From: Lucinisca nassula
Taxonomy: Eukaryota > Mollusca > Bivalvia > Lucinida > Lucinidae
Direction: 5' to 3'
Length of the DNA stretch: 64,000 nucleotides
Assembly: GCA_963580285.1 (NCBI GenBank)
Contig: OY757021.1
Span: 98,260,149 to 98,324,148 of the forward strand
Shown: positions 1 through 10,048 of the stretch, in pieces
Position numbering within the stretch: the first letter of the stretch is position 1
Layout: each line of letters opens with the position of its first letter
Program-made: the position numbers and the translations under genes
The notes under the pieces: generated by a model
Seen by the model: the letters and a program-made list of their open reading frames with translations, nothing else
Database searches by the model: none
What the model was told of the DNA's origin: nothing

Positions 1-41
1 AAGAATGCATTGTGTCAAACGGATGTGTTATCGGAATAGAT
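1..41. repeat. Right end of a palindromic MITE (subfamily B)
   Basis: The first 40 bases end in CGGATGTGTTATCGGAAT and match the right end of the subfamily B element at 52100-52396. The rest of the element lies outside the window. Confidence 0.5.
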
Positions 42-118
42 GGGACCAAACATGAAGTCTTGAGGGTTGTCTTCTTTGTCAAAAAGGGGCAGAAAATAGT
101 TTGCTTGAAATCTGGGGG

Positions 119-302
119 CAGTTGTTCAAAGCATCGTTAGCTTAACGAGCTCCTTAGTGGTCATATTGTTAACTGTTCTTGCAAGTACAATATCTAAATT
201 TTGGTTATTTTGCTCAAAATATAGCAAATTTCTCATATTAAACGACCAAAGTATTAACGATACGTTAACTAAACAAACGGCGTCGTTAGTACTGAACAAC
301 TG
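119..302. mobile_element. Short MITE with CAGTTGTTCAAAG inverted ends
   Basis: The left end CAGTTGTTCAAAG and the right end CTGAACAACTG are inverted copies. The interior repeats the GTTAGC/CGTTAACTAA words of the copy at 490-711, with the same order of blocks, so the two are one family. No coding sequence and no clear target duplication were found. Confidence 0.65.
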
Positions 303-388
303 ATTGGCACAGTGATAATAATTTACCTCTTTCGAGTTTGGATATATCCATTCTTGCAACTAAAGGATTCAATCAATTGTTATACACA

Positions 389-475
389 GGATGGCAATCA
401 GTGCAGATCCTGATGAGATGGCTCATTATGAGTATTATCAGCCATCACATCTGGATCTACACTGCTTGCATATGT
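389..475. repeat. Imperfect palindrome related to the TTAA MITE core
   Basis: AGTGCAGATCCTGATGAGAT is followed after a short loop by its approximate complement ending in GGATCTACACTG. The same motif forms the centre of the TTAA-flanked MITEs elsewhere in the window, so this is probably a core fragment. Confidence 0.45.
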
Positions 476-489
476 AACTGCACTGGAGT

Positions 490-711
490 CAGTTGTTCAA
501 AGCCTCGTTAGCTAAACGAGCCCGACATTGTTAACTATTCTAGAAAGTTTAATACCTAAAATCTTGTTATTTTGCTAAAAATGTGAACAGCCTTTGCATA
601 TGCAAAAGCTGCTCACATTTTTTCAGCAAAAATATTAGTATATTTGCCATATTAAATGATCTAAGTTTTAAGATGTCGTTAACTAACGACATTGTTAGGT
701 TTGAACAACTG
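490..711. mobile_element. Second CAGTTGTTCAAAG MITE with added hairpin
   Basis: The ends CAGTTGTTCAAAG and TTTGAACAACTG are inverted. Compared with the copy at 119-302 it carries an extra hairpin at about 583-622, whose arms contain TTTGCATATGCAAA and GTGAACAGC/GCTGCTCAC. This explains its greater length. Confidence 0.65.
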
Positions 712-1049
712 GTTCCATGTCTGCAGGGTTGAAAGGGTTAACAGTGTTTACTCAGTGATCCTGGGGCTGGATGTTTTATGAGACTGTTGTTAAAGCTTTA
801 ATAAAACAATAGTTTCCAGTCGATATAGTGTCGTGTTACAATGTAATAAGAAACAAAACCAGTTTGAACAAAACATGTCTTTTTCTTGAAAATGTTTTTC
901 GGATTTAATCCTTAAGATAACACGCCTTATGCGACATATTGGAGATCTTTGTTAGTTTCAAGAGTGACATATTTTTTTAATGGAAATTTGTGAAATGTTA
1001 ATTCTTATTCCACTAAAACATAGATTGTGGGTACTCATTACATAAAAGT
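712..1049. other. Unassigned AT-rich stretch
   Basis: No open frame of interest, tandem repeat or recognisable element end was seen. It separates the small MITEs from the PLE 3' fragment. Confidence 0.4.
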
Positions 1050-1712
1050 GAAGGCAATGACCAGGAATTGATACAGTTAACCCACAGCTCCCATCAGAGA
1101 CACCAAAGGGAAAGAAATACAAACATGAAATAACTAGACCCTAATGGAAACATTAATAGCGGAAAGCCAAAAGGACAGTTACTTTCCCACAAAATGGCCA
1201 ATTGGCTATCCAAAACACAAATATAAGCGATACACACGCTCAAAGGCAAACCATAACAAAAATAAACTGTGACAGAAGAACCGCCTTGGAACGGTCAGTG
1301 AAATGGGCTTACATCAATTTTGCGCAGCCGCAATCCTCGCCCTTACATGTACTTCCGTCGCGATTTAGACAAATACTTGTTCAGTTCGCTTGAAGGCATC
1401 CTAACTCATCAATGCAACATCTCCGAGAACACAAAAATTAAACAACCACAGAGATTAAACAACGGTGAGGACTCAACAGCAAGAAACCACTAAAATGCTA
1501 GAGCAAAAGAAACCCAACAGTTAGACTCCGATGGGCCCGACCAGAGACAATGCATCTGGTACCAACCAACATTACATAAAATTAAATTCTCTCTTATTCT
1601 TTACGCTGGAACCATCATACAATCTGAGGCCCGACCAACCGGCGAAGCGAAGTTGTCAACCGTGATTGGGTTAACTATCATGCATGCAGTTTTCGCCGGT
1701 TCACAATCTGTG
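1050..1712 (-). mobile_element. 5'-truncated Penelope-like element, 3' end
   Basis: Read on the minus strand, the segment begins with the decayed last codons of the PLE reverse transcriptase (the region reading VNPITV in the better copies). It runs through the whole 3' untranslated region seen at 6543-7135 and, inverted, at 19010-19690. It stops at the same 3' terminus, so it is a 5'-truncated insertion. It has diverged noticeably and lost several blocks. Confidence 0.7.
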
Positions 1713-2300
1713 TTTCAGAGCAAAAAAAAAAAAAAAAGGAATTCTAACACAGCATGCCTATATAGGCAGAGGAAAGGTTTGTTTCTTTGTTTGATTTGAA
1801 GTTTAACGTCCCCGTGATTTCAGCAAGTCACCAAATCAAATAAACCACAAATGAAGGCTCATCATACAAAGTTATATTTATACTCATTTTGCGCTTTTGT
1901 ACATAGAATTAAGTTTGGTGCATACACACATCAGCAATTCTGATAATTCCAATAGTGACGAAAATTTTAACATAGCTATTTTCGAATGATTTGAACAGGC
2001 AATTAAATTATCATTTGTGGTATTATAATTATTAGTACGTCACCGTTTTGTGTCTGCATTTCAAACGGTATATTTCAGTGAATAATAATATCAAATCAAG
2101 GACATAACATGAAAATCGACGAATTACGGATTGCATGTTAATCAGGCGTGGGTCAAGCGTGAGGATGTCTTTCGCCTTTATTGTTCTCTACGTGTGGAGA
2201 TTATCTAGGATAAACGGTTGCATTGTAAAGTTGTAAGATCTGGTATGTTGAAGTAACTGATTATTTGGTAATATGCTAGTGACAGTGTTGATTTATTCAG
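1713..2300. other. Unassigned stretch with SINE-tail remnant
   Basis: An A-run at 1721-1737 is followed near 1790-1812 by GTTTGATTTGAAGTTTAACG, the reversed tail of the GGGACGTTAAAC SINE. The rest is AT-rich and unrecognised. Confidence 0.4.
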
Positions 2301-2305
2301 CACAG

Positions 2306-2642
2306 TTAAGATGGACAGGTCATGTTACCAGAATGCCCGAGGAACGTTTGTCAAAAAGACGCCCTCAAAGCTTCCCTCAGGGACTTCAAAACTCTAACAG
2401 AGTCGTGGGAACAGACTGCACAGGACAGAGCAAAGTGGCGAGGTCTCATCAGAAGGGTTGCCAGTGAATACAAGGCAAAAAGAATCAGTGAAGCTGAGCA
2501 CAATCGCGCACAGCGCAAAACCAGAGGTAAGGTATCTCCAACAGAACTGTTTTCCTCTCTATCTGAAACAGACAGTTCAGAGCTAAAATCGATCTCATCA
2601 GCCATCTTAAAACACACAAACAGTAACATTTCTCAAATATGA
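2306..2642 (+). pseudogene. Non-LTR retrotransposon C-terminal fragment
   Basis: One frame begins LRWTGHVTRMPEERLSK. After a shift near 2360, the second frame continues with TESWEQTAQDRAKWRGLI and a basic, charged tail ending at a TGA near 2642. These words are typical of the far C-terminus of an invertebrate LINE reverse transcriptase family, downstream of the polymerase domain. The block usually lying between them appears deleted. No endonuclease or polymerase motif lies upstream, so this is a 5'-truncated, dead copy. Confidence 0.6.
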
Positions 2643-3119
2643 TTAAGATTTGTCATTGTCAGTAATGACAGACGAACTATTATAATTTATTCAGAATCAG
2701 AAGCAAGATTATTGCACAGCCTAAGAACAGCATGATTAATGGTAGCTATCGTTAACAACAAAACAGATAGACGAAATCTAGCTTTTTATAATAATGGCGC
2801 ATACAGAATGTTTGTTAAAGACACATTTTTCGATTATATAACATCCTAATGACCATTTATTAAAGAATCCAGCATTGAGATAAAATACACTTGGGGTATT
2901 AAGGCTGTCATACAGGTAGGGGACCAAGAGAGGGTAATAAATTACCTAGGGATATGACTTTGACAAATGACATCTATTCATTTACACCCAAGTCCTTATT
3001 TTGATTTGCATGGAAGAAACAACAGCACTTTTTTCTTATTTTATATTTAGTAGCCATTATCTATAATCATTACAGAAAATGCCAATTCAAATATATTGGT
3101 AAATTTTTTCCACCAAAAA
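2643..3119. other. Unassigned AT-rich stretch
   Basis: Low GC, no extended open frame, no tandem array and no inverted ends recognised. Confidence 0.4.
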
Positions 3120-3149
3120 TGTTTTTTTTTTCCAGATAAAATCCTGATA

Positions 3150-3515
3150 ACTTTATTATTTCTGCTCAAAACATATATTGTGGATACTCATTAGAACCAC
3201 CTCTGCGAAGCGGTTCAGACGAGTACCCACAATTTGTTTTTACAGTGTGACTGCTCGTTAGAACTGCTTCCATGAGGCGGTTCTAACGAGGACACACAAT
3301 ATATGTTTTTGAGGGAAAAGGAACATCCCCTGAACCCCACTTTCTATAGAGAAAATGAGGGTTTAAGGGGGTATACATAATTTTCCTTATTTCTGCTCCA
3401 AGTCATAGGTTGCGGGTGCTCGTTAGAATCGTCTCATTGAGTCAAAGGTTGTGGGTACTCGTTTGAACGAGCACCTACAACCTATGTTTGCAATATAAAT
3501 AAGAAAAATAAATTT
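3150..3515. mobile_element. Two adjoining palindromic MITE cores
   Basis: Two imperfect palindromes built on GTTAGAACCGCCTC/GAGGCGGTTCTAAC and the word TGGGTACTCG lie at about 3170-3310 and 3395-3495. Between them is the MITE arm sequence that carries AACCCCAC and a poly-purine block. This is a degenerate subfamily B arrangement without intact outer ends. Confidence 0.6.
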
Positions 3516-3611
3516 AATTGTGTTTGTTATTTTAGTTTTAAACTTGAAAAGGTGAAAAATAAAATCTTAAAAAAAAAATATTTTTTTTTCTCTCTCTTTT
3601 ATGATATGATT

Positions 3612-3684
3612 GTGTCTAAAACAAGGAACATTTTATAGTTCGATCTTGACTGAAACTATAAAATGCTAATGTTTTAGACATTAT
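3612..3684. repeat. Hairpin with TGTCTAAAAC arms
   Basis: TGTCTAAAAC near the left edge and GTTTTAGACA near the right edge are inverted. A second inner pair, ATTTTATAGTT and AACTATAAAAT, extends the stem. Confidence 0.6.
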
Positions 3685-3715
3685 ATGATTTGTGTATCAC
3701 ATACTTTCAACCAAA

Positions 3716-3765
3716 ATAAAATAAATAAATAAATAAATAAATAAAAAAAATAAATATAAATAAAC
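3716..3765. repeat. AAAT/ATAA microsatellite
   Basis: About ten tandem copies of a four-base A/T unit, degenerating to the right. Confidence 0.85.
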
Positions 3766-4197
3766 AAAGGTAAATTGATAGATTAAATTTTGAGGTTAAT
3801 CAATTCATTTACCTTGTTTGTTTACTTCTTTGCACTTTTGAGTAAAGGAAACAATGGATATCAGTGTTTTTCTTTACTTTATTTTAAAATAAAAAAGAAG
3901 TTATTTAAACAATATGTTGTAGGAAACAAACTCAGTAAATTAAACTATCACTCAAGTACCCTTATTGAGCCCCCTATTAAACAAGAAATCTGCTCATAAT
4001 CACCTCATAATCACTTAGATAAGATAAGCCTTTGATGTGCACTATGGTGCGAAGGAAATGTTTATTGGAGATCATAAGACAGGCCACCCCTTTTATATAA
4101 GGAAAAAATGTGTCTTTAAGCATATTACCATAATAAGTTTCCGTCATATACATAAAGCTGCTCCAGTTAACACGAGTATTGTCCCAGATGTCTTTTC

Positions 4198-4247
<50 letters not shown>
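4198..4247. repeat. (ATA)n microsatellite
   Basis: Roughly sixteen perfect copies of a three-base unit. The open frame crossing it reads poly-isoleucine and is not coding. Confidence 0.95.
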
Positions 4248-4248
<1 letters not shown>

Positions 4249-4680
4249 TTTATTTCAATTGGATGACATATATGGCACGTGTGTCAGTCTAACATATGGT
4301 CCCATATTTAACAAAAACATATACGTTGTGCTGAATCGTTCCTCATTTGTAAAACGGACATATATACAAAATGTACACAACTATACACAAATGTACACAG
4401 AATAAAAACAACACAAACACATACATATGTTAAAACGAATATCAAGGAATTGCAAGATAAAAGCTTAGAGTCAAATGCGAATATATGAGTTTAACATTGC
4501 GTTTCAAATTCAAATAACTTTTAGACACAGCAAGATGATACATGTAGCTAAAATTTGACGAATGCGAGAATTACGAGTTAAACATTTTAATGTTTAACAA
4601 TGTGTTAAAATTCATTCACCCTGGCTTACTACGAGATAATGCAATTTTAATAATGATAAATAAATATCAAAATTGGTTAA
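4248..4680. other. Unassigned AT-rich stretch
   Basis: No gene, array or inverted element ends were found. Confidence 0.4.
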
Positions 4681-4837
4681 CCCATTTTGTACCAGAAACC
4701 CCCAAACGGGTACCCTGGCAAACAGTACATGCCCAGATCAGACGCCGCAGGGCCTACACTGTTTACAAAAGGTTCAGCCGTTTTCTGAATAGTTTTTGAG
4801 GAAAACACAACCTGGCACACCTTAATTTTGAAATGGT

Positions 4838-5036
4838 TTGTTGGTCTCCATATGACCATAGTTGGCTGTGGGCTGTTGACCCACCGCCTGTTGTCAGTTA
4901 CTGGCAGGGGAGTTGGGGAAATGTCAATCAGAACTGGTAAACCGCTTAGATCTAAGCCTGTCCAGGAACAGGGAATGTAATTGACCGACCAGACATGTCC
5001 TTAGCTGCTGACACGACTTCGCAGCGACGTTTTAAC
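4838..5036. repeat. Direct repeat flanking the plus-strand PLE (copy 1)
   Basis: About 200 bp starting TTGGTCTCCATATGACCATA and ending near GCAGCGACGTTTTAACGAC are almost identical, in the same orientation, to 7667-7865. The pair brackets the SINE fragment and PLE between them. Confidence 0.8.
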
Positions 5037-5165
5037 GACTTTTATCCGACATTGAGATGAATTGACATCTCAGCCCTGTCACCCAATGAAACCAATAGGG
5101 TTTATTAGCATGGACGCTACAACTCGCACCACTTTGCCTTCGATCCTCTGAGCGGTTTACCAAGT
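5037..5165 (-). mobile_element. SINE fragment (GGGACGTTAAAC family)
   Basis: The minus-oriented middle of the SINE, with the words TTGAGATGAATTGACATCTC and CCAATGAAACCAATAGGG, but without head or tail. It joins directly to the PLE reverse transcriptase remnant. Confidence 0.6.
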
Positions 5166-6542
5166 TTGCTGCGTGTGTTACCGAAGGCCAAGACAAGCTT
5201 CCTACGCTATACTGGTTACCAAACCATTATAAAAGATCTTACAAAGCACGGTTTATTGCAAATTCTAGCTCTTGTACGACCACTGAACTTTCTAAATTAT
5301 TAACTTCCTGTCTTACTGCTATTAAAACGCATGTGATTAAATATTGTGATAAAGTCATTGAAAGATCAGGAAGAAATCTGTTTTGGTCTATAAAAATTCG
5401 AATGAGGTTTTAAATTAATTGAAATCCAGACATTTTCGTGCTTCAAGTCTGTCTACTTACGATTTTTCAACTCTTTACACTACACTTCCTCATAATCTTA
5501 TAAAAGAAAAGCTTAATGATTTGATTGAATGGGCTTTTCACAGAGAAGATTCTCTCTATCTTGCATGTAATGTCAGAAATGCATTTTCACTTCTAAAGAG
5601 CATAAGAATTATACACTTTGGTCATGTCAGAAAAAGTGCGATGCCCTCACCTTTCTACTTGACAATATTTATATTAGATTCGGTACTAAGTTATTTAGAC
5701 AAATTGTGGGCATTCCGATGGGTACGAATTGCGCACCTCTTGTGGCTGATCTATTCTTGTATTGTTATGAAAGAGACTTCATGTTGTCGCTTTCCATTGA
5801 TAACCAATCTGAAATTATTGAAGCTTTTAGTTCCACTTCTAGATATTTAGATGATTTATTAAATAGTGATAATACCTATTTCGATGGTTTGATCAGTCAG
5901 ATTTACCCTCCAGAACTTCAGTTAAATAAAGCAAATTCTTCTGATACCGAGGCCCCGTTTTCGGATTTACATCTATCTATTGAAGATGGGTTTGTTTCGT
6001 GCAAAATTTATGATAAACGCGATGACTTTGATTTTGAGATTGTAAATTTTCCTTTTTTGGATGGTGATGTTCCTCGTGCGCCATCCTATGGCGTTTATAT
6101 TTCGCAATTAATTCGATTTGCTAGAGTGTGTAGTCATGTTACTGACTTCAACACTCGTAATAAATTATTAACGGCTAAACTTTTTAATCAGGGTTATCGG
6201 TACCATAAACTACGCAAAGCCTTTTCAAAATTTTATAGACGCCATTCTGATTTAATTTCAAAATTCAATATTGGACTTAAATCTCTTCTGTAACAAGGTC
6301 TATCGGAACTCGAATTTTATGGTGACTTAGTATATAAATTCAGAAAAATATATAACCGCAATGACTTTAGCACCCAATTTCGTAAAATCATTCATCGATA
6401 TAAAAAGATTGGGTACAACATGGATATTATACGACAGACTGCATGCATGGTAGTTAACCCAATCACGGTTGGCAACTTTGCTTCCCTCTTTAATTGCACG
6501 CCGGTGGGTCAGGCCTCAGATTCTATGACGGTTCCAACGTAA
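5165..6542 (+). pseudogene. Penelope-like element reverse transcriptase (decayed)
   Basis: The frame opens in the fingers region (CTACGCTATACTGG corresponds to TLYW, then a decayed LPKLHK). It continues with FIANSSSCTTTELSKLLTSC and YDFSTLYTTLPHNLI, and after a frameshift near 5700 gives GIPMGTNCAPLVADLFL and the catalytic YLDDLL. A third block ends at a TAA near 6292. Beyond it, coding similarity to the minus-strand copy continues to VNPITV and VGQASDSM, near 6540. The LPKLHK, TLYTT, IPMGTN and YLDD words, and the hammerhead motifs found with sister copies, point to the Penelope-like class rather than a LINE. No GIY-YIG endonuclease was recognised. The N-terminus is missing, and at least two frameshifts and two stops are present, so it is inactive. 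Confidence 0.75.
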
Positions 6543-7135
6543 AGGCTTATTGAGAATTAGAGAGATCTAATTCAAGGTAATGTTGGTTGGTGCCTGATGC
6601 TCTGTCTCTAGTCGGCCCCATCGGAGTCTTACTGTTGGTTTTCTTTTGCTCCAGCATTTCAGTGGTTTCTTGCTGTCGAGTCCTCACCGTTGTCTCACCT
6701 CTGTGGTTCTTTGATTATTTGTGTTCACGGAGATATTGCACTGATGAGTTAGGAGGCCTTCATGCGGACTGAACAAATTATTTGTCTAAATCGCGACGTA
6801 AGTAAGAGCGAGGATTGTGGCCACGTAAAATCGATTTAAGCCCCCCCCCCCCCCCAGTGGAAATCTTTCCACTGACCGTTCCAAGGCGGTTCTTCTGTGG
6901 CGATTTATTTATGTTGTTGTTTGTTACTTACTGTGTGTATCACTTGTGTATTTTTATTTTGGATGGCCATATGGCCATTTTGTGGGAAAGTAACTGTCCT
7001 TATGGCCTTCCTTTGTTTAGGTTTTCATTATGGTCTGGTCGCTTAATGTTTGTGTTTCTTTCCCTTTGGTGTCTTTGATGGGTGGAGTAAGGTTAATTGT
7101 ATCGATTTCTGATCTTTGTTTTACTTCTACTTTAC
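6543..7135 (+). mobile_element. PLE 3' untranslated region
   Basis: This follows the reverse transcriptase directly and recurs in full or in part (both strands) at 1050-1712, 14830-14995, 15655-16025, 19010-19690, 38577-38870, 39345-40290 and 56460-56795. It contains a C-run at 6839-6855. The shared right edge near TTTGTTTTACTTCT marks the 3' terminus of the element. Confidence 0.75.
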
Positions 7136-7334
7136 CAGTATTCGTGTGCGGTCGGTTTCAGCTCTGCGTCGAAGCATCATGCAGCCCATCTATTTCTTTA
7201 AACCCCGATGGGCGGACCGACTTTTCATTCTTGAAAAGTGATTATTAATTGTCTGGCATGACCTTAATTAGAAATATGGACAGCCAACCCTAAGTTTTTA
7301 TAACCTTTTATCGGTGCCTGTTTTGGCTGCAGTT

Positions 7335-7626
7335 TTGCTTGTTTAATTTGATGTTTAACGTCCCCGTCAACACTGTAATTGTCATTTTGGAAACATTGCT
7401 TCCAATTTTGTGGGACTTTTACCCGAAATTGAGATCAAATGACATCTCAAGCCCAGTCGCCCAATGAAACCAGCAGGGTTTATAAGCATGGACGAGCCGA
7501 CGCGCACCGCTTTGCCTGGGCAGGCATAGATCCTCTAAGCGGTTAACCAGTACTCGTGTGCGGGTCCGTTTCAGCTCTGAGTGGACGCAGCCCATATATT
7601 TCTTCAAGCCCCTATGGGCGGGGGCC
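7335..7626 (-). mobile_element. SINE, GGGACGTTAAAC family
   Basis: A near full-length copy in minus orientation. It has the tail TTTAACGTCCCCGTC at left, central ATGACATCTCAAGCCC, then AAGCGGTTAACCAGTACTCG, and the head GCCCCTATGGGCGGGGGC at right. It has no coding content. Confidence 0.85.
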
Positions 7627-7666
7627 ATTTGGCTGCAGTTGGGAATACAATTTAGGTTTTTTTGGT

Positions 7667-7865
7667 CTCCATATGACCATAGTTGGCTGTGGGCCGTTGA
7701 CCCACCGCCTGTTGTCAGTTACTGGCAGGAGAGTTGGGGAAATGTCAATTAGAACTGGTAAACCGCTTATGTCTAAGCCTGTCCAGGAACAGGGAATGTA
7801 AATGACCGACCAGACATGTCCTTAGCTGCTGACACGACTTCGCAGCGACGTTTTAACGACATTGT
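7667..7865. repeat. Direct repeat flanking the plus-strand PLE (copy 2)
   Basis: This matches 4838-5036 in the same orientation with only scattered differences. The paired arrangement resembles the pseudo-LTRs of Penelope-like elements, or a local duplication. The sequence alone does not decide. Confidence 0.8.
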
Positions 7866-7974
7866 TATGACGTTGTTTGATAACGACGTATTGTACCTTT
7901 AAAAATCAAATGTATGGTTTCAAAAGTAAAATCCATATTTGTAAACTACATTCAACAATTTAAAAATGGAAGAG

Positions 7975-8075
7975 TAATAACAGCACCCAGCGAACACAAC
8001 GTCATAACAACGTTGTTGCAACGTCGCTTCAACGTCACGAATTTTCAGCGACGTTGTTATGACGTTTTGTGTTAC
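7975..8075. repeat. Hairpin of AACGTCATAACAACG type
   Basis: AACACAACGTCATAACAACG at the left arm pairs with CGTTGTTATGACGTTTTGTG at the right arm. A related half-site occurs at 7845-7890. Confidence 0.65.
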
Positions 8076-8344
8076 AGGGAAGTGTATAAAATGTTAACCT
8101 GTAAATGTTCAAAAACATAAAATATATCTGCATGTTTGTTTATTTTTTATATTTTTAACTGATTAAAAGGCAACAAGAATGTAAAATGATACATAGATGA
8201 AATGCCTTATATTGCTAAAGAAGAACCCTGAAATTAGCTATTTTGGCAAATGCATATGCAATATGAAATTATATACCCGATGGACTTATCATTTTAACCT
8301 GCCGTGTCGGTTTAGACATATAATATTAACATATTCCTTGGTAC

Positions 8345-8478
8345 CGAACTAGAAGAGCCGTACGATTAGCCAGTATAGCCAATATTGGCTAACCGTACGG
8401 GCCCGTACGATTAGCCAATACAGGCTAATCATACGGAGCCGTACGATTAGCCAATACAAGCTATTCGTACGTGGCCTA
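8345..8478. repeat. Clustered CGTACGATTAGCCAATA repeats
   Basis: CCGTACGATTAGCC and its complement GGCTAATCGTACGG variants occur about six times in alternating orientation over 130 bp, around the centre GTACGGGCCCGTAC. Confidence 0.75.
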
Positions 8479-8509
8479 ATGAATAGTCACTGCCTATTAA
8501 ATTTGTTAA

Positions 8510-8580
8510 ACTCGTTGAGGAAAAGGCATAAAATGCTCGGCAAAGCCTCACATTTTTACACATTTTCCTCAACTTGTTTA
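8510..8580. repeat. Hairpin TTGAGGAAAA/TTTTCCTCAA
   Basis: Arms at about 8514 and 8563 are inverted copies. Loop contents include CTCGGC...GCCTCAC. Confidence 0.55.
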
Positions 8581-8719
8581 ATACATTCAATAATACATGA
8601 ACACTCAAGTAAGATCCTCTATATATACAGTCAATAATAATGGCGGGATTTCTTCGAACGCTGGCAACAGTTTAGGTGAATTTGAAGAAATAACAAAAGT
8701 TTTGTCGATTTTTAGTGTA

Positions 8720-8929
8720 TTAACCCTTCTCCTGCTGAATATTCATTTAAGCCACACCCATTTCTGTCTATCAACCAATCAAATTACTTGATGTAATTTA
8801 TTGCAACAAATTCATAAACTAAATGCCAAACAGTGTAGATCCTGATCAGATGGCTACAGAAGCCATCTGATCTGGATCTACACTGTTTGCAAAGATAGGG
8901 GTTGTCGTGAACAGCAAGATAAGGGTTAA
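8720..8929. mobile_element. TTAA-flanked MITE (piggyBac-like ends)
   Basis: TTAA followed by CCCTTCTCCTGCTG at left, and CAGCAAGATAAGGG followed by TTAA at right. The core is a palindrome around AAGCCATCTGATCTGGATCT. The CCC ends and TTAA target sites are those of the piggyBac superfamily. The assignment rests on termini only, since no transposase was seen. This copy is inverted relative to 43705-43917. Confidence 0.75.
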
Positions 8930-9223
8930 GAGTCGAAACAGATAAGCTCTAGTGTGTGATTTGTTGAGCAATGAAACATAGTTTGAAGGTCAGTTTTAAG
9001 TAGACAAATCACTCGCTCTACGCTATTTGACAATTGACCTCCAAACTGTGATTTATAACACAACAAATCACACAATACAGCTATTCTGTGTCGATTATAA
9101 TCCACTAAAAATCGACAAAACCCACTGCTTAATCAGCTGTTTCGTAAATACAAATATAGGTAAATTTTACGGCTCGAACACAGTTGGCTGCTTCAAGCTA
9201 ATTCTTACGTTTCTCGGAGAAAT

Positions 9224-9528
9224 ATAGCCCCCGCCCATAGGGGCTTGAATAAATATATGGGCTGCATGATGCTTCCACGCAGAGCTGTAGCGGCCCGCAC
9301 ACTAGTACTGGTAAAACGATTAGAGGATCTAAGCCTGTCCAGGAACCGCGATGCGAGGCGGACCGTCATTGCTAATAAACCCTATTGGTTTCATGTGGCG
9401 ACAGGGCTTGAGATGTCATTTCATCTCTATGTCGGGTAAAAGTCCCACAAAATTGGAAGCAACGTCTCCAAAATGACCTTTACAGTGTTGACGGGGGCGT
9501 TAAACCTCAAATCAAACAAACAAACAAA
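9224..9528 (+). mobile_element. SINE, GGGACGTTAAAC family, with target duplication
   Basis: A complete plus-strand copy: head GCCCCCGCCCATAGGGGC, central GAGATGTCATTTCATCTC, GTTGACGGGGGCGTTAAAC, and a CAAA-repeat tail. It is flanked by the 13 bp direct repeat TTCTCGGAGAAAT at 9211-9223 and 9529-9541, which confirms retroposition and defines both ends. Confidence 0.92.
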
Positions 9529-10048
9529 TTCTCGGAGAAATTCCCCATAACGACAGATATACCATAAAATGCCAATCACAACAATTGTCGCCTGTTTTGT
9601 CGTCTGTCGGTTACTTTAAAAGTCATTTTGCAAACAGTGTGGGCCCAGATCAGACTGCTCCCAGAGATAAAACGTTTTTTAAAACGTTTGCAAAAAAAAA
9701 AAAAAATCAGCAGACGACATAAGCAGACGGCATTTTCAGATGTAGTTTTCTAATATATCTGGGATAATTTAGGGCGCATTTTCTCATTTTATTTTAGAAT
9801 TATGTTGTCTGTACTCATTGAGCCGATTCTTAGGAGTACACACAAGACACTGGAAAGGTATCCCTATTATGCCATCTGGTCCCGGGGTTATAAAACTTTT
9901 TTCATGCTTAACTCAGCTGAGCATGAAAATGGTCCTGCTTATAAATTTTAAAATGCCAACGACAGTTGGCATTTTAAAAATTATAAGCAGAACAAACAAC
10001 ATTCTATGCTGATCTGAGTAGGGCAGTTGCCTCTTTCATTTTATTTTA

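Noticed and set aside
2273..2642. Independent small host gene
   Set aside because: The peptide words match the C-terminal tail of a LINE family and the frame is broken, so it was annotated as a retrotransposon fragment.
6740..6765. CTGATGA word as further hammerhead core
   Set aside because: No stem II followed by GAA and no pairing stem I. The same holds for CTGATGA words near 405, 18864, 25140, 42600 and 63888 and their complements near 2457, 2594, 25925 and 39945.
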